DNA of 12,164 nt. Source: Bacteroidota bacterium (lineage in GTDB: Bacteria; Bacteroidota; Bacteroidia; UKL13-3). Where the stretch lies: positions 1 to 12,164 of the forward strand of contig VEQB01000037.1 of the NCBI GenBank assembly GCA_018883485.1, in the 5' to 3' direction. Positions 1 to 7,333 of the stretch are shown piece by piece. Made by a program: the position numbers and the translations under genes. The notes under the pieces were generated by a model. The model was not told the origin of the DNA, ran no database searches, and saw only the letters and a program-made list of their open reading frames with translations. Position 1 is the first letter of the stretch. Each line of letters opens with the position of its first letter.

Positions 1-344
1 CAGGAAGACCAATTTATGTAGAGAATCCAGACCCGGATGCCCGTTGGAGTAAGATTGGAACACCTTGGTTTTGGGCAGATTTTACCTTTAGTAAATATTG
101 GAAATTAAAGCATTCTACGCTTGGATTTAACATACAAGTTACCAATCTATTTAACAATAAAAACGCCGCTATTATTAACCCAGTTACCGGAAGGGCTTAT
201 CAAACCGGAGATAATGTGCCAGATTCTTGGGTAGACCCAAGGTATGTGGATCCACGCTTGGGAGTAAGCGGCCCCCCGCCTAATAACCCAGCTAGGTTCT
301 TAGAGCAGAGGCATATTATGGTAGGATTGAGTTATAAGTTTTAA
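1..344 (+). CDS. TonB-dependent outer-membrane receptor, C-terminal end (partial)
   Basis: The frame is open from the left edge (first full codon at base 3) to TAA at 342-344, giving about 113 residues of the C-terminus of a longer protein. The fragment contains VTNLFNNKNAAIINPVTGRA, a typical motif for the last strands of Bacteroidetes TonB-dependent receptors, and ends in the aromatic-terminated strand GLSYKF that outer-membrane barrels use as a BamA recognition signal. These receptors are 22-stranded barrels that import large or scarce nutrients using energy from TonB. The N-terminal carboxypeptidase-like, plug and most barrel domains lie outside the window, so the substrate cannot be inferred. 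The last 18 or so bases also carry the -33 element of the probable rocD promoter. Family is fairly certain; the subtype is not. Confidence 0.85.
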   Translation, partial: GRPIYVENPDPDARWSKIGTPWFWADFTFSKYWKLKHSTLGFNIQVTNLFNNKNAAIINPVTGRAYQTGDNVPDSWVDPRYVDPRLGVSGPPPNNPARFLEQRHIMVGLSYKF

Positions 345-356
345 CCATTACCTTTG
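327..356 (+). promoter_or_regulatory. Probable Bacteroidetes-type promoter for rocD-fhs
   Basis: TTG at 327-329 and TACCTTTG at 349-356 are separated by exactly 19 bases, matching the Bacteroidetes sigma factor consensus (TTTG or TTG, about 19 bases, TAnnTTTG). The -33 element is inside the receptor coding region. The -7 element ends only four bases before the rocD ATG at 361, so transcription would begin at or very near the start codon. This is a pattern match only; no transcript data were available. Confidence 0.55.
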
Positions 357-360
357 CCAA

Positions 361-1596
361 ATGATGGCAACACAGCAAAAAAACAGCGCTTATTACATTG
401 AATTAGAAAATCAATATGGTGCGCATAATTACCACCCTATTCCTGTTGTATTAGAAAAAGGAGAAGGTGTTTTTGTTTGGGACGTAGAAGGTAAAAAATA
501 TTATGATTTCCTTTCTGCCTATAGCGCAGTTAATCAAGGGCATTGCCATCCTAAAATTATTGAAGCCATGGTAAAGCAATTGTCGAAAATTGCCCTTACT
601 AGCAGAGCTTTTCACAACAATGTTTTAGGTGAATACGAACAATTTATAACAGAGTTTTTTGGGTACAACAAAGTACTTCCTATGAACACTGGGGTAGAAG
701 GTGGAGAAACCGCCATTAAGCTTGCGAGAAGATGGGGTTATACCATAAAAAATATTCCTGAAAACCAAGCGCATATTCTTTTTGTGGAAGGTAATTTCTG
801 GGGAAGAACCATGGCTGCTATTAGTTCTAGTAGCGACCCCAGCAGTTACGAAAGATTTGGCCCTTTTATGCCAGGATTTAGCTTGGTGCCTTACAATAAT
901 CTACCAGCCTTAGAAGAGGCATTAAAAGCTAATCCAAATATTGCAGGTTTTATGTTTGAACCGATACAAGGGGAAGCAGGCGTGGTAGTGCCGCTTGAAG
1001 GTTATTTAAAAGGAGTAAGAGACTTGTGTAATAAATACAAGGTATTAATGATTGCCGATGAGGTGCAAACAGGGTTGTGCAGAACAGGTAAGATGCTAGC
1101 CTGCGACCATGAGCAAGTTAGACCAGATATTCTTGTTTTAGGCAAAGCCTTATCTGGAGGCCTGCTGCCAGTATCGGCAGTATTGTGCGACAATGAAATT
1201 ATGTTAACCATTAAACCAGGTGAACATGGATCAACCTATGGAGGAAACCCTCTGGCCTGCGCAGTTGCAACTGTTGCTTTAGAAGTTTTACGCGAAGAAA
1301 ATTTAGCTACCAATGCAGAAGCAATGGGCAAGGTATTTAGAAATCGTATGCAAGCTTTAATGGCTAAAACAAAATTAGTAAGTGAAGTAAGAGGCAAAGG
1401 CTTATTAAATGCCATTGTGATAAAACCTTTTGATAACAAAACTGCTTGGGATGTTTGTTTACTGCTAAAAGAAAACGGCCTGTTAGCCAAACAAACCCAT
1501 GGCGATATCATTAGGTTTGCCCCACCTCTTATCATTACAGAAGAACATATGAACTTCGCCTGCGATATTATAGAAAATACTATATTGTCGCTTTAA
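361..1596 (+). CDS. rocD: Ornithine--oxo-acid aminotransferase
   Basis: This is a PLP-dependent class III aminotransferase that moves the delta-amino group of ornithine to 2-oxoglutarate, giving glutamate 5-semialdehyde (which cyclises to pyrroline-5-carboxylate) and glutamate; it acts in the cytoplasm in arginine/ornithine breakdown and proline synthesis. The N-terminal block YGAHNYHPIPVVLEKGEGV (about residues 19-37) is characteristic of ornithine aminotransferases rather than the related acetylornithine or GABA enzymes. The cofactor-binding block IADEVQTG falls at 231-238 with Asp233, and the Schiff-base lysine is Lys262 in LGKALSGG. The length of 411 residues is normal for bacterial forms. 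Translation could begin at ATG 361 or ATG 364; neither has a Shine-Dalgarno sequence. The gene ends 17 bases before fhs, so the two are probably co-transcribed. Confidence 0.93.
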   Translation: MMATQQKNSAYYIELENQYGAHNYHPIPVVLEKGEGVFVWDVEGKKYYDFLSAYSAVNQGHCHPKIIEAMVKQLSKIALTSRAFHNNVLGEYEQFITEFFGYNKVLPMNTGVEGGETAIKLARRWGYTIKNIPENQAHILFVEGNFWGRTMAAISSSSDPSSYERFGPFMPGFSLVPYNNLPALEEALKANPNIAGFMFEPIQGEAGVVVPLEGYLKGVRDLCNKYKVLMIADEVQTGLCRTGKMLACDHEQVRPDILVLGKALSGGLLPVSAVLCDNEIMLTIKPGEHGSTYGGNPLACAVATVALEVLREENLATNAEAMGKVFRNRMQALMAKTKLVSEVRGKGLLNAIVIKPFDNKTAWDVCLLLKENGLLAKQTHGDIIRFAPPLIITEEHMNFACDIIENTILSL

Positions 1597-1613
1597 TTTT
1601 TTTTATAAGGTTT

Positions 1614-3278
1614 ATGAAATCAGATATTGAAATTGCACACGAGGTTGTGTTAAAACCTATTCAACAAATAGCCGAACAGATTGGTATTTCTGCTGAGGCT
1701 ATAGAGCCGTATGGTAAATACAAGGCAAAAATAAGTTTTGAACCCAATGAAGCAAGAATACAACAGAGCAACTTAATATTGGTTACAGCTACTACACCTA
1801 ATAAAAGTGGTTCAGGTAAAACTACTACATCTGTTGCCTTAGCACAAGGCCTCAATAAGATTGGCAAAAAAGCTATTGTGGCATTGCGTGAACCAAGCTT
1901 AGGTCCGGTTTTTGGCATGAAAGGTGGAGCCGCAGGTGGTGGTTATTCACAAGTGCTGCCTATGGAAGATATCAACCTTCATTTTACTGGAGATTTTCAT
2001 GCCATTACTTCTGCCAATAATACCTTAGCTGCTCTGGTAGATAATTATCAATATTTCAATAAAAACACAACTAAAGGCTTGCGCCAAATTTTGTGGCGAA
2101 GGGTATTAGATGTAAACGATCGTTCGCTAAGATATTTAGTGAGTGGCTTAAATGGCAGCAGTAACGGCATTCCAACAGAAACAGGTTTTGATATTACGCC
2201 TGCCAGCGAGATTATGGCCATCTTTTGCTTGTCTAATTCTATGGAAGATTTAAGAGCAAGAATTGAAAATATACTTTTAGGTTACATGTATGATAATACG
2301 CCATTTTATGTGCGCGATTTAGGTGTAGCAGGCGCAATAGTGGCGCTTTTAAAAGATGCTTTTCAACCTAACTTGGTTCAAACCATAGAGGGTGGCGCGG
2401 CTTTTATACATGGCGGCCCCTTTGCTAATATTGCCCACGGTTGTAACAGCATTATGGCTACTAAAGCAGCACTACAACACTCAGAATATACCGTAACAGA
2501 AAGCGGGTTTGGTTCAGACCTTGGCGGCGAAAAGTTTCTCAATATAAAATGCAGAATGGCTGGCCTTGCACCAAAAGCAACAGTGCTAGTTACAACCACA
2601 CAAAGTATTAAACTGCATGGGAAGGTAGATGAGAAACTAATTAAGCATCCCAATTTAGAAGGACTTAAAGCCGGTATAAAAAATGTGCAACGCCATATAG
2701 AAAACTTAAAAGCATTTGGCCAAACAGTAATTGTGGCACTTAATAAATTTGGGTTTGATACCGAGGAAGAAATTGCCTTTATAGAGAATTGGTGCAAAGA
2801 ACAAGGCGCTCATTTTGCAATCAATGAAGGCTTTGCAAAAGGTGGTGACGGTGCCATTGCTTTAGCAAATAAAGTAGTGGAAATTGTAGAAAAATTTCCT
2901 TCTAAACCACTACAACATACGTATGATTTAGCAGATAGCATTGAAACAAAAATCGAGAAAATTGTTACTAGAGTTTATAAAGGAAAATCGGTAAGCTTTG
3001 GTAAAAATGCTAAAACAACCTTAAAGAAAATTAAAGACTTGAACCTAACCGAACTACCTGTTTGTATAGCCAAAACACAATTTAGCTTTACAGACAATGC
3101 TGCTTTGGTGGGCGCAGAAGAGGACTTCAATATTCATATTGATAATATTGTGATTAACTCGGGTGCAGGCTTTATTGTGGCTGTAGCTGGCGAAATTATG
3201 CGCATGCCTGGCTTACCCAAAGAACCCGCTGCAAATATCATTGATGTAGTAGGTGGGGAGATTGTTAATTTGAGTTAA
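1614..3278 (+). CDS. fhs: Formate--tetrahydrofolate ligase
   Basis: This cytoplasmic enzyme uses ATP to join formate to tetrahydrofolate, producing 10-formyl-THF for purine synthesis, initiator-tRNA formylation and other one-carbon reactions. The family signature is clear: REPSLGPVFGMKGGAAGGGY (about residues 92-111), followed by PMEDINLHFTGDF from residue 116. The P-loop at 62-70 reads PNKSGSGKT; family members I know usually have PTPAGEGKT, so the Glu before Gly-Lys is Ser and the Pro-Ala pair is Lys-Ser. The lysine and threonine needed for phosphate binding are kept. At 554 residues it has the usual length for the monofunctional enzyme and looks intact. ATG 1614 has a weak AAGG about four bases upstream. 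No folD or cyclohydrolase lies nearby. It probably shares a transcript with rocD. Confidence 0.95.
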   Translation: MKSDIEIAHEVVLKPIQQIAEQIGISAEAIEPYGKYKAKISFEPNEARIQQSNLILVTATTPNKSGSGKTTTSVALAQGLNKIGKKAIVALREPSLGPVFGMKGGAAGGGYSQVLPMEDINLHFTGDFHAITSANNTLAALVDNYQYFNKNTTKGLRQILWRRVLDVNDRSLRYLVSGLNGSSNGIPTETGFDITPASEIMAIFCLSNSMEDLRARIENILLGYMYDNTPFYVRDLGVAGAIVALLKDAFQPNLVQTIEGGAAFIHGGPFANIAHGCNSIMATKAALQHSEYTVTESGFGSDLGGEKFLNIKCRMAGLAPKATVLVTTTQSIKLHGKVDEKLIKHPNLEGLKAGIKNVQRHIENLKAFGQTVIVALNKFGFDTEEEIAFIENWCKEQGAHFAINEGFAKGGDGAIALANKVVEIVEKFPSKPLQHTYDLADSIETKIEKIVTRVYKGKSVSFGKNAKTTLKKIKDLNLTELPVCIAKTQFSFTDNAALVGAEEDFNIHIDNIVINSGAGFIVAVAGEIMRMPGLPKEPAANIIDVVGGEIVNLS

Positions 3279-3314
3279 TTTTAGGTTTGATAGATTCTGC
3301 CGACTTTTTTATGC

Positions 3315-3835
3315 TCAATCTTTTTTAAAACCAATTTGAGTTCTTTCTGTAAAAGCTGGCCTTACAAGTTCTTCGATGACACTATAAATATTACGAATAT
3401 GCTCATTATGCTCACCCTGTGTTTCACTTAGTTCATCTATTTTCTTAACCAACTCTTCATAATTGGCAGACCATTGCCGCATTTTCACAAATACCCTCAT
3501 GATGGATATGTTTAACTGGATGGCAGTAGAACTGCTAATACAGATGATAGCATTGCAACACCTTGTTCTGTGAACATATAAGGCGGGGTCCTTCGACCAC
3601 CCCAATTTGCGGTCACAAATTGTGACTTCAAGTTTTCCCATTCATTTGAACTAAGTTGGAAAATGAAATCATCTGGAAAACGGTCCATATTTCTTTTTAC
3701 AGCCTGGTTCAAAACTTTTGTCTGCACCCCATACATTTCAGCCAATTCACTATCCATCATCACTTTTTGATTTCGAATAAGATAGATGGCTTTGGTGATT
3801 CGCTCTTGTATAATGAGTTCCGCATTATTGTTCAT
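3315..3835 (-). pseudogene. ORF6N-domain DNA-binding protein, broken by a one-base frameshift
   Basis: Read leftwards from ATG 3835 (an alternative ATG lies at 3859), the first frame gives an ORF6N domain: ERITKAIYLIRNQKV, LAEMYGVQTKVLNQAVKRN, RFPDDFIFQL, SQFVTANWGGRR, FTEQGVAMLSSVL. It then runs into a stop at 3512-3514. The remainder of the family pattern, SSTAIQLNISIMRVFVKMR and a C-terminal coiled-coil-like tail, continues in another frame to the stop at 3315-3317. The join is at about 3533-3538, where one base is missing between ...SVL and SSST.... Adding one base restores a normal protein of about 173 residues with the usual spacing between VL and AIxxN. ORF6N proteins are phage-type or antirepressor-type DNA-binding proteins often found as mobile cargo. 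The gene is convergent to fhs. It could be true decay, a sequencing error, or a strain-level on/off switch. Confidence 0.82.
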
Positions 3836-4026
3836 GAAATTTAATTTTTGATGTTTCACTAAAATAATATTTTACAAAGTAGTTTTTAATGATCTTAGGC
3901 CACATACTTCATAGGGTATTAAGCAAAACTCACTATTACATTGCTGCTTTCCCCTATACTATCTTAGGCTATTAGCTTATTATCAAGAGATTGCAAGTCT
4001 ATATTAAAAAAATAGCTATGGTTTCA
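3836..4026. other. Non-coding stretch between two decayed genes
   Basis: No open frame with protein-like composition was found here on either strand. The part next to 3835 should hold the promoter of the ORF6N gene, but I see no clean TAnnTTTG; the closest is TACTTTG (minus strand, about 3873-3879) with one spacer base missing. The 9-mer ATCTTAGGC occurs twice (3892-3900 and 3961-3969). Its meaning is unclear and it may be chance. Confidence 0.4.
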
Positions 4027-4198
4027 TTAAAATCCAGTTTTCAAGAAAAAGCTCATTGGTATTGGGTTACCAGCCACTGTATAATAATTAAATTGTAAGG
4101 CCATAGAAGTATCTGCACGTTTTTTAACAACAGCTCCAGACAGCCACATGGAATTTTACCTTTTTGAGGAACTTGTGTGGTGCCATAAAAACCCAACA
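4027..4198 (-). pseudogene. C-terminal remnant of an unidentified gene, possibly an outer-membrane protein
   Basis: On the minus strand, ATG 4149 to TAA 4027-4029 reads as 40 residues with protein-like composition, including MALQFNYYTVAGNPIPMSFF and the C-terminal end LKTGF. Immediately upstream another frame gives GFYGTTQVPQKGKIP. The two halves would join as ...QKGKIP-MWLSGAVVKK... if a single C were restored near 4150, and the upstream frame is closed by a stop near 4198. This looks like the 3' end of a gene that has lost its front and taken a frameshift. The terminal phenylalanine preceded by alternating hydrophobic residues is compatible with a last beta-strand, but I do not recognise the family. 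It might instead be a small intact 40-codon ORF or chance coding. Confidence 0.4.
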
Positions 4199-4235
4199 CT
4201 TACAAAACAATTAAAATAACTTATTTGATCAAACA

Positions 4236-4266
4236 TTTGGAAATGCAAAAACAAAAATTAACTTTG
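4236..4266 (+). promoter_or_regulatory. Bacteroidetes-type promoter of the membrane-protein operon
   Basis: TTTG at 4236-4239 and TAACTTTG at 4259-4266 are separated by 19 bases, a full match to the phylum consensus at both boxes. Transcription would start around 4271, leaving a leader of about 15 bases before ATG 4287. The TTTG of the -7 element is also the left arm of the inverted repeat at 4261-4277. Confidence 0.65.
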
Positions 4267-4277
4267 CAACACAAAGT
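4261..4277. promoter_or_regulatory. Candidate operator, copy 1 (ACTTTG-N5-CAAAGT)
   Basis: The sequence ACTTTG CAACA CAAAGT is a perfect six-base inverted repeat with a five-base spacer, overlapping the -7 promoter box and the expected transcription start. A protein bound here would block RNA polymerase. A near-identical copy precedes the third gene of the operon. The second gene encodes a small winged-helix protein, the natural candidate to bind it. Confidence 0.6.
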
Positions 4278-4286
4278 ACTTTTAAA

Positions 4287-4928
4287 ATGTCAAACCCTGA
4301 AGAACAATTAGAAGCCCTCAAAGACATTCGCAACATGATGGAGCGCTCTTCGCGCTTCTTATCGTTAAATGGCCTTTCCGGAATTTTTGTCGGCATAATT
4401 GCATTGGTTGGTGCAGCTGCAGCCTATGTTTACCTACAAACCAAGCATGGAAACCTCCCCTACTTTGAATATGCCAAAAACGAAAAGGGAGAAATGAACC
4501 TCTCTTTTATTAGCTTTTTTTTAATTGATGCTGTTGGCGTATTAATTGCGTCATTATATGTTGCCACATGGCTCACCATCAAAAAAGCAAAGAAAGAAGG
4601 CGAAAGTGTTTGGAATGCTGCCAGCAAACAACTCATGTTTAACATGGCAATTCCTTTAACAGTTGGCGGCTTGTTTTGCATTATCATGGTGGCGCATGGC
4701 GCAACAGGTATGGTTGCCCCAGCAACATTAGTATTTTACGGACTTGCACTCGTAAACGCCAGTAAATTCACTTTTGAACATGTTAAGTTCTTAGGTTTGA
4801 TCCAAATTAGCTTAGGCTTATTGGCTGGCATATTTATTAACCACGGACTATTGTTTTGGGCAATAGGATTTGGAGTGGTTCACATTGCTTATGGTATTAT
4901 AGCTTACTTTACTTTCGAAAAAAATTAA
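4287..4928 (+). CDS. Six-helix membrane protein, first gene of regulated operon
   Basis: A 213-residue inner-membrane protein of unknown function. A charged amphipathic N-terminus (residues 1-27, with DIRNMMERSSRFLSLNGLSG) precedes about six hydrophobic segments, near 28-50, 72-97, 117-137, 141-158, 167-184 and 187-209. The loop at 98-116 is rich in lysine and glutamate. No catalytic motif is visible. I recall similar proteins with the N-terminal pattern MERSSRFLSLxGLSG in Bacteroidetes next to small winged-helix regulators, but they carry no assigned function. ATG 4287 follows the element at 4261-4286 directly and has no Shine-Dalgarno sequence. The stop lies nine bases before the regulator's start, so the two are very likely co-expressed; the membrane protein could sense a signal for the regulator, which is inference. 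Confidence 0.85.
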   Translation: MSNPEEQLEALKDIRNMMERSSRFLSLNGLSGIFVGIIALVGAAAAYVYLQTKHGNLPYFEYAKNEKGEMNLSFISFFLIDAVGVLIASLYVATWLTIKKAKKEGESVWNAASKQLMFNMAIPLTVGGLFCIIMVAHGATGMVAPATLVFYGLALVNASKFTFEHVKFLGLIQISLGLLAGIFINHGLLFWAIGFGVVHIAYGIIAYFTFEKN

Positions 4929-4937
4929 GCCAAAACA

Positions 4938-5240
4938 TTGAACAACAATTTCGACATAGAAAAATTAAACAAAGCCTTTGAAAGCAGAATACGCTTAGGC
5001 ATTATGTCTGTGCTTATGGTAAATGATAAGGTTGACTTTAATACCATGAAAGACTTGCTCAAGCTTACCGACGGAAACCTTGCCAGCCACATGACTGCAC
5101 TCGAAAAATTTGAGTATGTAGCTGTGAACAAACAATTCATAGGCAAAAAACCCAATACCTATTTTGAAGCCACCAAGCTTGGTAAAGCAGCTTTCAAAAA
5201 ACACCTCGATGCCCTCGAAAAACTACTTAAACATCCTTAA
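4938..5240 (+). CDS. Small winged-helix (HTH_34-type) transcriptional regulator
   Basis: A 100-residue protein that consists of little more than one winged-helix DNA-binding domain. The block RLGIMSVLMVNDKVDFNTMK (about 18-37) leads into the helix-turn-helix; the recognition helix is around TDGNLASHMTALEKFEYV (44-61); the wing is FIGKKPNTYFEATKLG (67-82); a C-terminal helix (83-98) probably dimerises. This matches the Bacteroidetes HTH_34 or MarR/ArsR-like small regulators, which lack a separate ligand domain. The start appears to be TTG at 4938, nine bases after the preceding stop: no ATG lies before the conserved region, so expression probably depends on coupling to the upstream gene. It is the obvious candidate to bind the inverted repeats at 4261-4277 and 5259-5274. 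Family is secure; target is inferred. Confidence 0.88.
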   Translation: MNNNFDIEKLNKAFESRIRLGIMSVLMVNDKVDFNTMKDLLKLTDGNLASHMTALEKFEYVAVNKQFIGKKPNTYFEATKLGKAAFKKHLDALEKLLKHP

Positions 5241-5258
5241 TATTTTTTTTATCAATTC

Positions 5259-5274
5259 ACTTTGTAACTCAAAG
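5259..5274. promoter_or_regulatory. Candidate operator, copy 2 (CTTTG-N5-CAAAG)
   Basis: The inverted repeat CTTTG TAACT CAAAG lies at 5260-5274. Bases 5259-5284 match 4261-4286 at 23 of 26 positions, including the following ACTTTTAAA. The overlapping -7 box is weaker here (TCACTTTG) and there is no TTG at the proper distance upstream, so this may be a weak internal promoter or a binding site only. Confidence 0.55.
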
Positions 5275-5285
5275 CACTTTTAAAT

Positions 5286-5831
5286 ATGGAACCAGTATTA
5301 TTTTTCATTATCGCATTAGCACTAGCCCAGATTGTAGGTCATATTTACCTATTTATTAAAATCAGTAAAGCAATTCATAAACCTCTTATCAAAAACTTTA
5401 ATGACTTTGCAAGTTGGTTTACCGATGCATTGGTGCTGCTTGTTTTACCCAGCATTGCCACTCAAATAAACAGCTATGTAGAACCAAGCGGCGACCTTAA
5501 CCCAGGTATGCATATACTATTATTACCAGAAGAAATGCTAACACGCATACTCTTCTACTATTGCCTGGTTTTAATAGCATACTTCCTAAGCAAATCTTTA
5601 TGGTTTAAATGGAATCATCCTGCAATTCTATTTCTCTTCGAAACCTCTTGCTTAATTTTAATGATTATAGCCATGGTCCCTTTTGTGATGCTTGCTATAA
5701 AGGGCTATATCCTTTATGCAGTCGTTCCATTCTTTGGCATTTTTATTTGCACACCCATTCTTATTAACCTCCTATTGCTTTACAGGATGCGCCAAGCATT
5801 CGATTTTCAAAACAAAACAAACTTAATTTAA
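5286..5831 (+). CDS. Membrane protein of unknown function
   Basis: A 181-residue, strongly hydrophobic protein with about five membrane segments, near residues 4-26, 43-60, 86-104, 112-134 and 140-166. A more polar loop (61-85) carries VEPSGDLNPGMH and LPEEM. The short C-terminal tail is basic and polar (YRMRQAFDFQNK). No known motif was recognised. The gene begins 45 bases after the regulator's stop, directly behind the second copy of the operator-like element, and ends one base before the ATG of the next gene, so it is firmly within the same operon. ATG 5286 has no Shine-Dalgarno sequence; its leader is the same CTTTTAAA run seen before 4287. A role in the envelope together with the DUF4173-like protein is an inference from context only. 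Confidence 0.8.
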   Translation: MEPVLFFIIALALAQIVGHIYLFIKISKAIHKPLIKNFNDFASWFTDALVLLVLPSIATQINSYVEPSGDLNPGMHILLLPEEMLTRILFYYCLVLIAYFLSKSLWFKWNHPAILFLFETSCLILMIIAMVPFVMLAIKGYILYAVVPFFGIFICTPILINLLLLYRMRQAFDFQNKTNLI

Positions 5832-5832
5832 T

Positions 5833-7329
5833 ATGATGCATACAAATAAAATCAGTCTGGTTGTGGCATTAGCCTATACCTTTCTCCTTTACCAAGAAGG
5901 CATTGGCCTTAACATTCTCTTGTTAAACATCTTGCTAATTGGCATTCTCTTTTGGTTCAACCCAAAACAAATGAAAGAGGAAACACAAATAGGGTTAAGC
6001 GCAGCAGCACTATTTTCTGCCACCTTTGCTTTGCTACATGGACATTATTTAGCTGCCCTGACTAATGTAATATCTTTAGGTTTGTTGGCTGTTAGTTTGG
6101 CTTTACCCAAACTTTCAATTGCGGGTTTTTTGGTTCAAGCACTTTATACTTTTCCAGCGAGTCCAATTGCAAAATTGAAAAACTTATTTAAAAAAGAAAC
6201 GGTTGAAGAAAACCTCGAAGAAACCACTAAGGAGCAAGGTAAATCTAATGTGAATTATAAGCTCATTACAGCCTTAAGTGCCATCATCTTTATTGTATTC
6301 TTTGGTATCTACAGAAACATGAGTGCGGGCTTTGACCAATTTGTAAAACAACTTAATTTTAACTTCATTTCCTTTCCCCTATTCTTCCATTACCTTTTTG
6401 GTGTTGTATTGTTAGGCACTTTCTTTAAGCCAATAATCCTAGAGAAACTGGCAAATAAAGAAAGTAACTTAAGCAGGCTGCTAAGCTACCGTGATTATAA
6501 AATTTACAACATTTTTGGAATCTCCGTTAATGAATCAACCGAGCAGCTTTTGGCCAAAGTAGTATTTATCGGGTTGAACCTACTCTTACTAATGGTTAAT
6601 GTGATTGATACTTTTCACTTAACACAGCACATTATGCCTGAGGGAATAAGCTTTTCCGAATATGTGCACCAAGGTGTGGATGCCCTCATTTGGTCGATCC
6701 TATTTGCCATTAGCATCATATTATGGGTATTTAGAGGTAGCCAAAGTTTTAACCAAAATAATACCAATAAAATACTGAGTTATGTTTGGATTGGTTTGAA
6801 TGTTTGGCTAGTAATTACAGCCGCGTACAGAAACCACTTATACATTAGCGAAGAACATCTTTTTACTTATAAAAGAATTGGCGTGTACTTCTTTTTAACC
6901 TGCGCCACTATCGGACTTGGACTCACTTACATCAAAATAAAATACAAACTCAGCAACTACTTTTTGGTGAAAACCAACACCCTTGTTTGGTTTATATTCT
7001 TGGTACTATCTACAAGTATAAATTGGGACCGCGTTATTGCCAATCATCATGTGGAGCATGCAATAATAAATAATAAAGCAGCAGACATTAATTATCTATA
7101 CAAGCTTTCTTATGCTGCTTATCCTGCCATTGCAGCATACTCAGACTTCACCATAAAAAAGGCTTATAAAGAAGTTATGCCTCCAAACCAACTCGCTGAA
7201 TATCCTTTCGAATCGCGCATGCTGTATGATGTCATGTTGCAACACGTAAATAGCAGAACTTGGAAATCATTTAATCTAGCTAACCAAAAAACACTAAACG
7301 AATTACATGCAATCGCAAATTCAAAATAA
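5833..7329 (+). CDS. DUF4173/DUF4153-like multi-pass membrane protein
   Basis: A 498-residue protein with roughly ten or more hydrophobic segments in two blocks. The N-terminal block (about 8-110) is followed by a charged linker (114-141, KNLFKKETVEENLEE and onward), then a larger block (143-395) and a soluble C-terminal part (about 400-498). The stretch MVNVIDTFHL, GISFSEYVHQGVDALIWSI (271-289) and FTYKRIGVYFF (344-354) resembles what I know of the DUF4173/DUF4153 family. The function of that family is not established. In Bacteroidetes, relatives are often found beside small winged-helix regulators, as here. ATG 5833 lies one base after the upstream stop (a second ATG is at 5836), which indicates tight coupling. 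I am confident of a membrane protein and moderately confident of the family. Confidence 0.82.
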   Translation: MMHTNKISLVVALAYTFLLYQEGIGLNILLLNILLIGILFWFNPKQMKEETQIGLSAAALFSATFALLHGHYLAALTNVISLGLLAVSLALPKLSIAGFLVQALYTFPASPIAKLKNLFKKETVEENLEETTKEQGKSNVNYKLITALSAIIFIVFFGIYRNMSAGFDQFVKQLNFNFISFPLFFHYLFGVVLLGTFFKPIILEKLANKESNLSRLLSYRDYKIYNIFGISVNESTEQLLAKVVFIGLNLLLLMVNVIDTFHLTQHIMPEGISFSEYVHQGVDALIWSILFAISIILWVFRGSQSFNQNNTNKILSYVWIGLNVWLVITAAYRNHLYISEEHLFTYKRIGVYFFLTCATIGLGLTYIKIKYKLSNYFLVKTNTLVWFIFLVLSTSINWDRVIANHHVEHAIINNKAADINYLYKLSYAAYPAIAAYSDFTIKKAYKEVMPPNQLAEYPFESRMLYDVMLQHVNSRTWKSFNLANQKTLNELHAIANSK

Positions 7330-7333
7330 AAAT

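Noticed and set aside
2378..2797. Long minus-strand open frame inside fhs (also similar ones inside rocD and the skp genes)
   Set aside because: These are mirror frames of strongly supported genes and their translations have no family features.
3279..3314. Possible terminator between fhs and the convergent ORF6N pseudogene
   Set aside because: A run of six T is present (3305-3310), but no inverted repeat precedes it.
3892..3969. Repeated 9-mer ATCTTAGGC, considered as an attachment-site or insertion footprint
   Set aside because: Only two copies, short, with no transposase, terminal inverted repeats or integrase nearby; chance is a sufficient explanation.
7307..7333. Upstream ATG extending the gene at 7334 into its neighbour
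   Set aside because: It gives a 23-base overlap and a polar nine-residue extension; ATG 7334 gives the better N-terminus and spacing.
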